Program-made: the position numbers and the translations under genes | In this document: positions 1 to 7,526 of the stretch, one piece after another | Layout: each line of letters begins with the position of its first letter | How positions within the stretch are numbered: the first letter of the stretch is position 1 | Source: an uncultured Paracoccaceae bacterium | GTDB lineage: Bacteria > Pseudomonadota > Alphaproteobacteria > Rhodobacterales > Rhodobacteraceae | DNA length: 58,988 nt | Reading direction: 5' to 3' | Assembly (NCBI GenBank): GCA_937920555.1 | Contig: CAKZTM010000002.1 | Location: forward strand, 1 to 58,988 | The notes under the pieces: model-generated | Told to the model about the DNA's origin: nothing | The model's input: the letters and a program-made list of their open reading frames with translations, nothing else | Database searches by the model: none

Positions 1-263
1 ATGCGCTCGATCCCGGCCGCATCGCGGGTCACAACCGCGTTCCAGTCAGTGCCTTTGGTGAAGGCCAAGCTGCGTTCGCCATCCGGGATTGAGATTTGCG
101 CGGGCGAGGTGTCGGGCTCGTTGGTGCGCATAAACGTCATGACAATCACGCTGACGATGGTTATCAGCCCTAGGATCATCGTGGTGGTGAGCACGATCAC
201 CAGCCAGCGCAAAAATCGGAGCCGCGGGGGCTCGGGCTGGTCGGGTGTGGAGGACTGGGTCAT
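1..263 (-). CDS. DUF6476-like small membrane protein (partial, 3' end outside window)
   Basis: An 87-codon open reading frame runs leftward off the window edge, beginning MTQSSTPDQPEPPRLRFLRW. It has a short proline-rich cytoplasmic N-terminus, one hydrophobic helix at about residues 20-44 (WLVIVLTTTMILG onward), and then a periplasmic-looking segment containing the motif ISIPDGERSLAFTKG. This matches my memory of DUF6476, a small single-pass protein of Rhodobacteraceae found beside rluD; no function is known to me. Its start codon lies in the same CATG palindrome as the rluD start, so the two divergent genes share their start-codon bases. The ribosome site is weak (an A/G-rich AAGGGG about 14 nt upstream), so a later start is possible. 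The C-terminus is not visible. Confidence 0.6.
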   Translation of the reverse strand, partial: MTQSSTPDQPEPPRLRFLRWLVIVLTTTMILGLITIVSVIVMTFMRTNEPDTSPAQISIPDGERSLAFTKGTDWNAVVTRDAAGIER

Positions 264-1293
264 GACAGGCGATAAACCCCTTGAGATAGAGTTGGTGTTG
301 GGGGAGGCCCCCGGTGGGCGTCTTGATAAGGCACTCGCCCGCGTTGTTCCAGAGGGTGTGACCCTGTCGCGGTCCCGGCTGGTGGCGTTGATCCGGGAGG
401 GTGCGCTGCGCACCCCCGGTGGTGCGGTCGTGGATGACCCAAGGGGCAAGCCTGAGCCGGGCATGCGGTTTGTTCTAAGTTTGCCCGCGCCTGAGGATAT
501 CGAGGCGGGCCCGGAGAATATTGCGCTTGATGTGATCCACGAGGATGCGGAGTTGATCGTGGTCAACAAGCCTGTGGGCATGGTGGTGCATCCTGCCCCC
601 GGCACCCCGTCGGGCACGCTTGTGAATGCGCTTTTGCATCATTGCGGTGATACCTTGTCGGGGGTTGGCGGGGCCAAGCGGCCGGGCATTGTGCACCGCA
701 TCGACAAGGACACGTCGGGCATTTTGGTGGTGGCCAAGAGCGACCGGGCGCATCAGGGGTTGGCGCGTCAATTTGCGGATCATTCGATCGAGCGGCTTTA
801 TGATGCGTTTGTGTGGGGGGTGCCATTGGCCTCGGACCCGCGATTATTGGGGCTTGGGGCGGCGCGATTTGAGGCCGGCGGTGTGCTGAAAATCACCGCC
901 CCCATTGCGCGACACGCCCATGACCGCAAGAAAATGGCGGTGGTGACGTCCGGTGGGCGTCATGCGGTGACCCGCGCGGCATTGGTGGAGCGTTTCGGGG
1001 ATATGGCCGCTCATGTGGAGTGTCAGTTGGAGACCGGTCGGACCCATCAGATCCGGGTGCACATGACCCATGTGGGTCATCCGTTGATGGGTGATCCGGT
1101 TTACGGGCGGGCGCGTACCATTCCCAAGACCGCATCGCACAAGACGCGCGAAATGCTGGCCGGGTTCACCCGTCAGGCGCTCCATGCGCGTCTATTGGGG
1201 TTTGTGCATCCTGTGAGCGGGCAGTCCATGTCATTTGAGGCCCACATGCCTGCGGACATGGTTGCATTGGCGTCGGTTTTGCGCGCCGGGTAG
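262..1293 (+). CDS. rluD: RluA/RluD-family 23S rRNA pseudouridine synthase
   Basis: Predicted to isomerise uridines in 23S rRNA (helix 69 in the RluD type) to pseudouridine during ribosome assembly in the cytoplasm. The 343-residue protein has an N-terminal S4-like RNA-binding domain (about 16-75), the family motif VNKPVGMVVHP (101-111) and the catalytic HRIDKDTSG motif with Asp148. Its C-terminal core contains GRTHQIRVHM, also typical of the family. The reading frame extends further left, but the ATG at 262 has GGAGG eight bases upstream and starts right where family homology starts, so I chose it. RluC- or RluA-type specificity cannot be excluded; the S4 domain and length favour RluD. Confidence 0.9.
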   Translation: MTGDKPLEIELVLGEAPGGRLDKALARVVPEGVTLSRSRLVALIREGALRTPGGAVVDDPRGKPEPGMRFVLSLPAPEDIEAGPENIALDVIHEDAELIVVNKPVGMVVHPAPGTPSGTLVNALLHHCGDTLSGVGGAKRPGIVHRIDKDTSGILVVAKSDRAHQGLARQFADHSIERLYDAFVWGVPLASDPRLLGLGAARFEAGGVLKITAPIARHAHDRKKMAVVTSGGRHAVTRAALVERFGDMAAHVECQLETGRTHQIRVHMTHVGHPLMGDPVYGRARTIPKTASHKTREMLAGFTRQALHARLLGFVHPVSGQSMSFEAHMPADMVALASVLRAG

Positions 1294-1603
1294 GGCGGGA
1301 TTTGAGACGTGAGGTGGTACACGAAAGTCGTGATAGCGGTTAGGGGTTTTGGTCTTTCTTTCAACGGATAACGATTTGGAGAGGCATGATTTCAGCTCGT
1401 TATTGGAACTATTTCGCCCAAATCGCGTTAATATCGACGGAAAACGCATGATTAACCGTTTGTTCATAGAGATGTAACAGTTGGTCACAATAGAGACATT
1501 TCTGAACCGACGATTGGATTGCTAACATAGGTTGAACTGAACGATGAGCGTTCATATTTAGATTACGAGCCCACAAAACTACGGGGCTTGAGGAGGGCAG
1601 ACT
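1294..1603. other. Gene-free region upstream of rpoH
   Basis: This 310-base region holds the rluD 3' flank and the rpoH promoter region. I see no convincing sigma-70 or sigma-32 promoter. A short perfect inverted repeat, GAACG-N5-CGTTC, lies at 1539-1553, about 50 bases before the rpoH start, and could be an operator. A strong ribosome site (GAGGAGGG) sits just before the rpoH ATG. No credible reading frame was found on either strand. Confidence 0.5.
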
Positions 1604-2500
1604 ATGAGTTACGCAAAATTACCAGCGCCATCGCCGGAAGGTGGATTATCGCGGTATATGCAGGAAATTCGCAAATTTCCCATGTTGGAGCCTGATGAGG
1701 AGTTCATGTTGGCGAAAGCCTGGGTGGATCATCAGGACAAGGACAGTGCGCACCGTTTGGTGACGTCGCATCTTCGTTTGGCGGCTAAGATCGCTATGGG
1801 GTATCGCGGCTACGGTTTGCCCACGGCGGAGGTCGTCTCGGAGGCGAATGTCGGTTTGATGCAGGCGGTTAAGCGGTTTGATCCTGACAAGGGTTTCCGG
1901 TTGGCGACATACGCTATGTGGTGGATCCGCGCCTCCATTCAGGAATATATCCTGCGGTCGTGGTCGCTCGTGAAAATGGGTACCACCTCGGCGCAAAAGA
2001 AACTGTTTTTCAATCTTCGCAAGGCCAAGAACAAGATCGGGGCTTTGGAAGAGGGCGAGTTGCGTCCTGAAAACGTGGCTGAGATTGCCCGTCAGCTTAA
2101 TGTGACCGAGGCCGAAGTGATCTCCATGAACCGGCGTATGTCCGGTGGTGATGCCTCTTTGAACGCGCAGGTCAGTGCGGACGGGGAAGGTGTGGCTGAG
2201 TGGCAGGATTGGCTCGAAGATGAGGATGCGGATCAGGCGGCTGATTATGCGGAGCGCGACGAGTTGGACACGCGGCGCGATTTGCTGATGTCGGCCATGG
2301 AAGGTCTCAACGAGCGCGAGCGGCATATTTTGACCGAGCGGCGTTTGATGGACGAGCCCAAGACCTTGGAGCAACTCAGCGCGGTTTACGACGTGAGCCG
2401 TGAGCGCATCCGTCAGATTGAGGTGCGCGCATTTGAAAAGTTGCAAAAGGCGATGCGCGAGATGGCGGCGGACAAAGGTATGGTGCCATCTGTCAATTAG
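1604..2500 (+). CDS. rpoH: RNA polymerase heat-shock sigma factor RpoH (sigma-32)
   Basis: Alternative sigma factor directing RNA polymerase to heat-shock promoters. The 298-residue length is normal for the family. Region 2 contains RLATYAMWWIRASIQEY (99-115), and right after it comes the RpoH box QKKLFFNLR (131-139), which separates RpoH from other group 3 sigma factors and is involved in core binding and chaperone/FtsH-type control. Region 4 near the C-terminus carries the DNA-binding helix-turn-helix (SRERIRQIEVRAFEKL). GAGGAGGG precedes the ATG at good spacing. It is followed by an intrinsic terminator and then by lon, whose promoter has a sigma-32 consensus. Rhodobacteraceae often have two RpoH paralogues; I cannot say which this is. 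Confidence 0.96.
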   Translation: MSYAKLPAPSPEGGLSRYMQEIRKFPMLEPDEEFMLAKAWVDHQDKDSAHRLVTSHLRLAAKIAMGYRGYGLPTAEVVSEANVGLMQAVKRFDPDKGFRLATYAMWWIRASIQEYILRSWSLVKMGTTSAQKKLFFNLRKAKNKIGALEEGELRPENVAEIARQLNVTEAEVISMNRRMSGGDASLNAQVSADGEGVAEWQDWLEDEDADQAADYAERDELDTRRDLLMSAMEGLNERERHILTERRLMDEPKTLEQLSAVYDVSRERIRQIEVRAFEKLQKAMREMAADKGMVPSVN

Positions 2501-2525
2501 GTTGGGTGCCAAGTGAATGGTGCAG

Positions 2526-2556
2526 GCGGTCCCGGAAGCGGGGCCGCTTTTATTTT
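2526..2556 (+). terminator. Intrinsic terminator after rpoH
   Basis: An eight-pair stem (GCGGTCCC with GGGGCCGC, one G:T pair, loop GGAAGC) is followed by CTTTTATTTT. It lies about 25 bases after the rpoH stop codon and would end the rpoH transcript. Confidence 0.8.
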
Positions 2557-2715
2557 CGCTACGATTTGACGCCAGTGATTTTAAGTGGTGCGCTTGTGGC
2601 ACCGCGCCTTTTGGTAACCTGATCTTATGGTGCGTGGATTAGACCAAACGAGACTGCAATTTTGGTGCCTTGGGGGTTTCGGCGGGGTGAAGGCTCGGCT
2701 ATGTTGTGCCGAACC

Positions 2716-2744
2716 CTTGACGGGACACAATTTGAACCCCACAT
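2716..2744 (+). promoter_or_regulatory. Sigma-32 (RpoH) promoter of lon
   Basis: CTTGAC at 2716-2721 and CCCCACAT at 2737-2744 are separated by 15 bases. The sigma-32 consensus is CTTGAA, 13-17 bases, CCCCAT-T. Five of six bases match in the -35 element and the C-rich -10 block is intact. It sits about 70 bases before the lon ATG, in the right orientation, and lon is a classic sigma-32 target. That gives a 5' leader of roughly 60 bases. Confidence 0.8.
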
Positions 2745-2812
2745 CGATAGAAATGGGGTGGATCTGTTGCTGAATATTCGGGACAGCTTCGCCAGCTTAA
2801 TAAGGATATAGT

Positions 2813-5218
2813 ATGACCGAGCAAACGCACGTCACTTTCCCCGTACTTCCGCTCAGAGATATTGTGGTGTTTCCACACATGATTGTTCCGCTTTTTGTTG
2901 GGCGCGACAAGTCTGTTCGGGCGTTGGAGGCGGTGATGAAAGAGGATCAGCAGATTTTGCTGACCAGCCAGAAAGATGCTTCTGACAACGACCCGGAGGC
3001 GGAAGATATTTACCGCGTTGGCGTTTTGGCCAGCGTATTGCAGCTGTTGAAGCTGCCCGACGGCACTGTGAAAGTGCTGGTCGAGGGCCGGGAGCGGGTG
3101 CGCATCACCGAGTTTCTGGACAATGAGGATTATTTCGAGGCCAATGCGGAGTTGATTGGCGACGCGGTTGAAACCGGCGACTCTATTGAGGCGCTGATGC
3201 GTTCGGTCTCTACCGAGTTCAAACGCTATGCCAAGCTGAACAACAATGTGCCCGAGGAGGCGTTGGCCTCCATTGAGGATGTGGATGATCCGTCAAAGCT
3301 GGCGGACACGGTTGCGGGCCATTTGGGCGTCAAGCTTGAGGAAAAGCAGACCATTTTGGAGTTGGATGCCGTGTCCGAGCGTTTGGAGCGGGTCTACGGG
3401 TTGATGCATTCGGAAATGTCCGTGCTCAAGGTCGAGAAAAAGATCAAGACCCGCGTGAAGTCGCAAATGGAGCGGACCCAGCGCGAATATTACCTCAACG
3501 AGCAAATGAAGGCGATCCAGAAGGAGCTTGGCGAAGGGTCCGAAGGGCAGGATGAGACGTCCGAATACGAGGGCCGGCTTGCTGAGACCAAATTCACAGC
3601 GGAGGCCAAGGAAAAGGCCGAGGCTGAGTTGAAAAAGCTCAAGAACATGTCGCCCATGTCTGCGGAGGCTACGGTCGTTCGCAATTATCTGGACTGGATG
3701 TTGTCGATCCCTTGGGGCGTGAAATCGCGCGTCAAAAAGGATCTCAACAAGGCGCAGGTGGTTCTGGACAACGATCATTACGGGCTTGAGAAGGTCAAGG
3801 AACGGATTGTGGAATATTTGGCGGTGCAGGCGCGCTCGTCCAAGTTGCGCTCGCCGATCCTGTGTCTGGTGGGCCCTCCGGGGGTTGGTAAAACCTCGCT
3901 CGGCAAATCTGTGGCCAAGGCTACGGGGCGTGAGTTTATTCGTATCTCATTGGGCGGTGTGCGTGATGAAAGCGAAATTCGCGGCCATCGGCGGACTTAC
4001 ATCGGGTCCATGCCCGGCAAGATCATTCAGTCGATGAAAAAGGCCAAGACGACAAATCCGCTGATCCTCTTGGATGAGATTGACAAGATGGGTCAGGATT
4101 TCCGCGGTGATCCGGCATCTGCCATGTTGGAGGTTTTGGACCCTGAGCAGAATTCGACCTTTGTGGATCACTATATGGAGGTGGAATATGACCTCTCGAA
4201 TGTGATGTTCCTGACCACGGCGAATTCCTACAACATGCCGCGTCCGCTTTTGGACCGGATGGAGATTATTTCGCTGTCGGGTTACACGGAGCAGGAAAAG
4301 CTGGAGATCGCCAAGCAGCATCTCTTGGACAAGCAGATCAAGGGGCACGGCCTGAAAAAGGGCGAGTTTGCTGTGGACGACGAGGCGATCCGCGACATTA
4401 TCCGGTATTATACCCGTGAGGCGGGTGTGCGGAATCTGGAGCGCGAACTGGCCAAGTTGTGCCGTAAGGCGATCACTGAGATTGTGAAGAAGACCGCTGA
4501 GAGTGTGACGGTGACGCCCGAGAAGCTGGATGAGTATCTGGGTGTGCGTCGGTTCAAATACGGGCTTGCGGAGGAAAGTGATCAGGTCGGTGTGACAACC
4601 GGTTTGGCATGGACCGAAGTGGGCGGTGATTTGCTGTCGATTGAGGCGCTTCGTCTGCCCGGCAAGGGTCGGATGAAGACCACAGGCAAGTTGGGCGATG
4701 TGATGAAGGAAAGCATTGATGCGGCCAGCTCGTTCGTGCGCTCCAAGTCGACCACGCTTGGCATCAAGCCGCCTGAGTTTGAGAAGATCGACATTCACGT
4801 GCATGTGCCTGACGGGGCGACGCCCAAGGACGGGCCAAGTGCCGGTATTGCGATGGTGACTTCGATTGTGTCGGTTCTGACGCAAATTCCGGTGCGCCGT
4901 GATATTGCTATGACCGGCGAGGTGTCTTTGCGCGGCAATGTGTTGCCCATTGGCGGCCTCAAGGAGAAGCTTTTGGCGGCCTTGCGCGGCGGCATCAAGA
5001 AAGTGTTGATCCCCAAGGACAACCTCAAGGACCTGCGCGACATTCCTGATGTTGTGAAGGACGGTTTGGAGATTGTCGCGGTGTCCGATGTGATGGATGT
5101 GTTGGAGCAGGCATTGATTGATATGCCCGATGCCATTGAGTGGGATGAGGCGGCGGAAGCGGCTGCGGCGGCTGCGGCGGCAACCTCCAAGGGCGAAGGC
5201 CCGACGGTCGCGCATTAA
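2813..5218 (+). CDS. lon: ATP-dependent protease Lon
   Basis: Cytoplasmic AAA+ serine protease that degrades misfolded and regulatory proteins. The 801-residue length is standard. The order is an N-terminal LAN domain (FPVLPLRDIVVFPHMIVPL), a coiled-coil region around residues 185-290, an AAA+ module with Walker A GPPGVGKT (354-361) and Walker B LILLDEIDKMG, and a C-terminal protease domain with catalytic Ser676 (DGPSAG) and Lys719 (LKEKL). The spacing of 43 residues between Ser and Lys equals that of E. coli Lon. The tail is unusually alanine-rich (EAAEAAAAAAAAT). It is transcribed alone from a sigma-32 promoter. Assignment is certain. Confidence 0.98.
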   Translation: MTEQTHVTFPVLPLRDIVVFPHMIVPLFVGRDKSVRALEAVMKEDQQILLTSQKDASDNDPEAEDIYRVGVLASVLQLLKLPDGTVKVLVEGRERVRITEFLDNEDYFEANAELIGDAVETGDSIEALMRSVSTEFKRYAKLNNNVPEEALASIEDVDDPSKLADTVAGHLGVKLEEKQTILELDAVSERLERVYGLMHSEMSVLKVEKKIKTRVKSQMERTQREYYLNEQMKAIQKELGEGSEGQDETSEYEGRLAETKFTAEAKEKAEAELKKLKNMSPMSAEATVVRNYLDWMLSIPWGVKSRVKKDLNKAQVVLDNDHYGLEKVKERIVEYLAVQARSSKLRSPILCLVGPPGVGKTSLGKSVAKATGREFIRISLGGVRDESEIRGHRRTYIGSMPGKIIQSMKKAKTTNPLILLDEIDKMGQDFRGDPASAMLEVLDPEQNSTFVDHYMEVEYDLSNVMFLTTANSYNMPRPLLDRMEIISLSGYTEQEKLEIAKQHLLDKQIKGHGLKKGEFAVDDEAIRDIIRYYTREAGVRNLERELAKLCRKAITEIVKKTAESVTVTPEKLDEYLGVRRFKYGLAEESDQVGVTTGLAWTEVGGDLLSIEALRLPGKGRMKTTGKLGDVMKESIDAASSFVRSKSTTLGIKPPEFEKIDIHVHVPDGATPKDGPSAGIAMVTSIVSVLTQIPVRRDIAMTGEVSLRGNVLPIGGLKEKLLAALRGGIKKVLIPKDNLKDLRDIPDVVKDGLEIVAVSDVMDVLEQALIDMPDAIEWDEAAEAAAAAAAATSKGEGPTVAH

Positions 5219-5250
5219 AGCGATTTGCTGACAAAACGGGTTGCGCGTCC

Positions 5251-5550
5251 TCAATCGGGATGGGCAACCCCTTCGACAATGAGCATTTTACGCAGCATCG
5301 CTGCGGCATTGGCCTCAAGGGCTGGCGCATACGCCTCTGACCGATACCACTCTTTAGCAGCTGCGATTGAGGGAAACTCCACGATCACGAGTGTTTCCGG
5401 GGACCAGTCCCCCTCCAGCAGTGTTAGGGCACCGGCCTGAGCCAAATAGCGGCCTGCGAACTGCTCAACGGTTCCTTCGGCCAGTTTCAGATAATTCATC
5501 AAAGCGGCGCGATCGCGCACGCTAACATCGCAAATGAGATATGCGGACAT
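5251..5550 (-). CDS. DUF1330 family protein
   Basis: A 99-residue protein of the DUF1330 family (ferredoxin-like dimeric alpha-beta barrel fold). Visible family features are the N-terminal strand SAYLICDVSVRD, the central LEGDWSPETLVIVEFPS and the AKEWYRSEAYAPAL helix, where DUF1330 proteins have W-(Y/F)-x-S-x-x-Y. The biochemical role of the family is unknown to me. An excellent ribosome site (AAGGAGG, eight bases before ATG) supports the start. It is convergent with lon, with only about 30 bases between the stop codons and no clear terminator. Confidence 0.9.
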   Translation of the reverse strand: MSAYLICDVSVRDRAALMNYLKLAEGTVEQFAGRYLAQAGALTLLEGDWSPETLVIVEFPSIAAAKEWYRSEAYAPALEANAAAMLRKMLIVEGVAHPD

Positions 5551-5676
5551 GTGGTGTCCTCCTTAGATCGATTGGTGTGATTTTGAAGGTCGCGGCGAGA
5601 TTTTTCGTCAATTTGTGACCCCGGTGGAAATTGGTTAAGCTGGTCCCACTTATCCCCACACCAAAGGTCCCATATC

Positions 5677-5958
5677 ATGATCAAGAAAAAAGAAATCGTT
5701 GAGCATGTCGCGGAGACAACCGAGCTTAACAAGCGTCAAGCCCGCGAAGGGTTGGAGACGGCATTGGCCTTCCTGCATGCCCAGCTCAAAGCTGGCGAAG
5801 AAGTGCAAATCCCGCCATTGGGTAAGATCCGGGTGGTGGTTCAAAATGATGGCACCTCGCGCGAAAAGACCGTTTACCGGCTGATTTTGCAAAAGCCTAA
5901 AGTTGAGAAAGACGCCCAAGACGAGGCGCCGGCTGCTGACGCCGACGCCGACGCCTGA
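5677..5958 (+). CDS. HU-family DNA-binding protein
   Basis: Small nucleoid-associated DNA-bending protein, 93 residues. The N-terminal helices (MIKKKEIVEHVAETTELNKR, then a helix rich in Ala and Leu) and the sequence EVQIPPLGKIRVV follow the HU/IHF fold. The beta-arm region is shorter and less conserved than in canonical HU: the usual arm motif with R-N-P is replaced by NDGTSREKTVYRL. The C-terminus is an acidic, repetitive Ala/Asp tail (AADADADA). It is therefore a divergent HU relative rather than clear HupB or IHF, as is common in Rhodobacteraceae. It ends 13 bases from the stop of the convergent 62-aa gene. Confidence 0.82.
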   Translation: MIKKKEIVEHVAETTELNKRQAREGLETALAFLHAQLKAGEEVQIPPLGKIRVVVQNDGTSREKTVYRLILQKPKVEKDAQDEAPAADADADA

Positions 5959-5971
5959 CTGTCGGCACCTG

Positions 5972-6160
5972 TCACCTCAAGAGCCCCACATCGCGCGCCA
6001 GGTGGCGATTGCGCGTGAGTGCCTCGACATCTTGGCGGTGGCGGATGCTGGCGATCTCATGACAAATCTCAGCGCTGGCGCCATTCTGCCATAGATCGTG
6101 GCGCAAGCCTGTCGTGCAAATCTCAGCCATATCGGGTCGTTTGGGTCTCGAAGACATCAT
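5972..6160 (-). CDS. Small protein of unknown function, predicted SoxR target (62 aa)
   Basis: I do not recognise a family with certainty. The 62-residue product starts MMSSRPKRPDMAEICTTGL, is basic and histidine-rich, has two cysteines (Cys16, Cys34) and no membrane segment. Its end, NRHLARDVGLLR, loosely recalls the DUF1127 ending with a (D)(I/V)GL motif, but the arginine-rich DUF1127 core is missing. It is probably real: AAGGAG lies 4 bases before the first ATG and 7 before the second. Upstream is a SoxR-type promoter with a 19-base spacer pointing at it, at the location where a divergent soxR target is expected. It is convergent with the HU gene. It may be missed by gene callers because of its length. 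Confidence 0.65.
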   Translation of the reverse strand: MMSSRPKRPDMAEICTTGLRHDLWQNGASAEICHEIASIRHRQDVEALTRNRHLARDVGLLR

Positions 6161-6192
6161 ATTTCTCCTTGAATTTTGGTGTTGATAATTGC

Positions 6193-6223
6193 ACCGTAGT
6201 TCCTCAAGTTAGCTTGAGATCAA
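6193..6223 (-). promoter_or_regulatory. SoxR-controlled promoter and SoxR box
   Basis: The 18-base sequence CCTCAAGTTAGCTTGAGA (6202-6219) matches the E. coli SoxR box CCTCAAGTTAACTTGAGG at 16 of 18 positions. Read leftward, it lies between a -35 element TTGATC (6223-6218) and a -10 element TACGGT (6198-6193) with a spacer of exactly 19 bases. That over-long spacer is the hallmark of MerR/SoxR-activated promoters. The -10 begins three bases after the box, as in E. coli soxS. The promoter points at the 62-aa gene, giving a leader of about 30 bases. The soxR start codon is only 11 bases to the right, so SoxR bound here could also affect its own expression. Confidence 0.8.
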
Positions 6224-6230
6224 GAGAAAA

Positions 6231-6701
6231 ATGCCAAAACGAATGCCCAATGATCTTAGTGTCGGTGACGTGGCCAAGCGGGCCGGTGTCGCGGTGTCCA
6301 CATTGCATTACTACGAGGCGGAGGGGTTGATCCAAAGCTGGCGCACCCCGGCCAATCACCGCCGTTACGACCGCGCGGAGTTGCGCCGGATTGCAATTAT
6401 TCGCGTGGCCCAATCGGTGGGTGTGCCTTTGGCAGAGATCAAGTCGGCGCTGGATACAGTGCCGCGCGACCGCAAGGTCACGGCCCAGCAATGGGAGGCG
6501 GTCTCGCGCCGCTGGCAAGCGCGGCTGAGCGAGCGGATCGGTCTTTTGGAGCGCCTTCGCGATCAGCTTGGCTTTTGTATTGGCTGTGGTTGTCTGTCGC
6601 TCAAGTCCTGTCCGCTTTACAATGCAGGTGACGGTTTGGCGGTCCATGGGCCCGGTCCGCGCCGTTGGCATGGAGATAGCTTGGAAAAACCTGAAAATTG
6701 A
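6231..6701 (+). CDS. soxR: Redox-sensing MerR-family regulator SoxR
   Basis: [2Fe-2S] transcription activator switched on when redox-active compounds or superoxide oxidise its cluster. The 156-residue protein has a MerR winged helix (LSVGDVAKRAGVAVSTLHYY, about 9-28), a dimerisation helix (about 80-115) and the SoxR-specific cluster motif CIGCGCLSLKSCPL, with the four cysteines in C-x2-C-x-C-x5-C spacing. The C-terminus (NAGDGLAVHGPG) also follows SoxR. Starts at ATG 6231 with a weak A/G-rich ribosome site. No soxS lies nearby, as expected outside enterics, where SoxR activates its targets directly; the divergent 62-aa gene is the obvious local target. Confidence 0.95.
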   Translation: MPKRMPNDLSVGDVAKRAGVAVSTLHYYEAEGLIQSWRTPANHRRYDRAELRRIAIIRVAQSVGVPLAEIKSALDTVPRDRKVTAQQWEAVSRRWQARLSERIGLLERLRDQLGFCIGCGCLSLKSCPLYNAGDGLAVHGPGPRRWHGDSLEKPEN

Positions 6702-6745
6702 TCTTGCAGGGCGGTGTACAATGGCGTTAGAAGGCGCCTCAGATC

Positions 6746-6821
<76 letters not shown>

Positions 6822-6884
6822 TTCCCCTTAGATCGTTGTGACGGCCTCTGGCGCTTGGGTCAGCTTGTGTGTCATGGGTGGTCG

Positions 6885-7517
6885 ATGATTGAAGATTTCT
6901 CCATATCTTTCGCGACCATGTTCGTGATGATCGATCCCATTGGGTTGACGCCGATGTTCGCGGCTTTGACCGCAGGGTTGAGCCTGCGGGCGCGCATGAC
7001 TGTGGCGATGCGCGGTATTTTGGTGGCCGGTATCATTTTGGCCATCTTTGCGCTTGTGGGCGATCAGTTTCTCAAAGTGATCGGGGTGTCTTTGCCCGCG
7101 TTTCGCATTGCCGGTGGCATTATGCTGTTTTTGCTGTCCATCGAGATGTTGTTTCAAAAGCGCACCGAGCGGCGGGAAAAGGAAACCGGGGAGGCTTTGG
7201 GCGATCAGGACCCATCGGTGTTTCCGCTGGCCACGCCTTTGATTGCGGGCCCCGGTGCGATGGCGGCGATCATTCTTCTGGCCGCGGAGCATCAAAGCGG
7301 GTTTCAGGATCAAAGTGTGGTCTATTTGGCGACATTTGCGGTGCTGGTGTTGTGTTTCTTTGCGTTTTTGGCGACCGAGTTGATCGAGCGGCTTTTGGGC
7401 CCCACCGGCATCAAGGTTCTGACGCGTCTGTTTGGCATGTTGTTGGGGGCTTTGGCGGTGCAGTTCATTCTTGACGGGATTAGCGCCTATTGGGCGATCA
7501 GTCCGGCGACCGGCTAG
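6885..7517 (+). CDS. MarC/UPF0056-family integral membrane protein
   Basis: A 210-residue protein with about six hydrophobic segments, typical of the MarC family. Recognisable parts are the first helix ending in MIDPIGLTPMF, the RIAGGIMLFLLSIEML segment, and FPLATPLIAGPGAMAAI, which is the conserved MarC P-L-(A/T)-x-P-x-(L/I)-x-G-P-G motif. Family members were once linked to multiple antibiotic resistance, but that link was withdrawn and the function remains unknown. The frame continues further left into the tRNA, so I chose ATG 6885, where family homology begins. The next gene starts nine bases after its stop, suggesting co-transcription. Confidence 0.87.
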   Translation: MIEDFSISFATMFVMIDPIGLTPMFAALTAGLSLRARMTVAMRGILVAGIILAIFALVGDQFLKVIGVSLPAFRIAGGIMLFLLSIEMLFQKRTERREKETGEALGDQDPSVFPLATPLIAGPGAMAAIILLAAEHQSGFQDQSVVYLATFAVLVLCFFAFLATELIERLLGPTGIKVLTRLFGMLLGALAVQFILDGISAYWAISPATG

Positions 7518-7526
7518 GGGCGGTGC

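Noticed and set aside
1646-2602. A 318-codon leftward open frame antisense to rpoH
   Set aside because: Its composition (Arg, His and Leu rich) is that of a shadow of a high-GC coding frame; there is no ribosome site and the opposite strand encodes an unmistakable sigma factor.
3947-5254. A 435-codon leftward open frame antisense to lon
   Set aside because: Same reasoning: it lies fully inside lon with shadow-type composition, no recognisable domain and no ribosome site.
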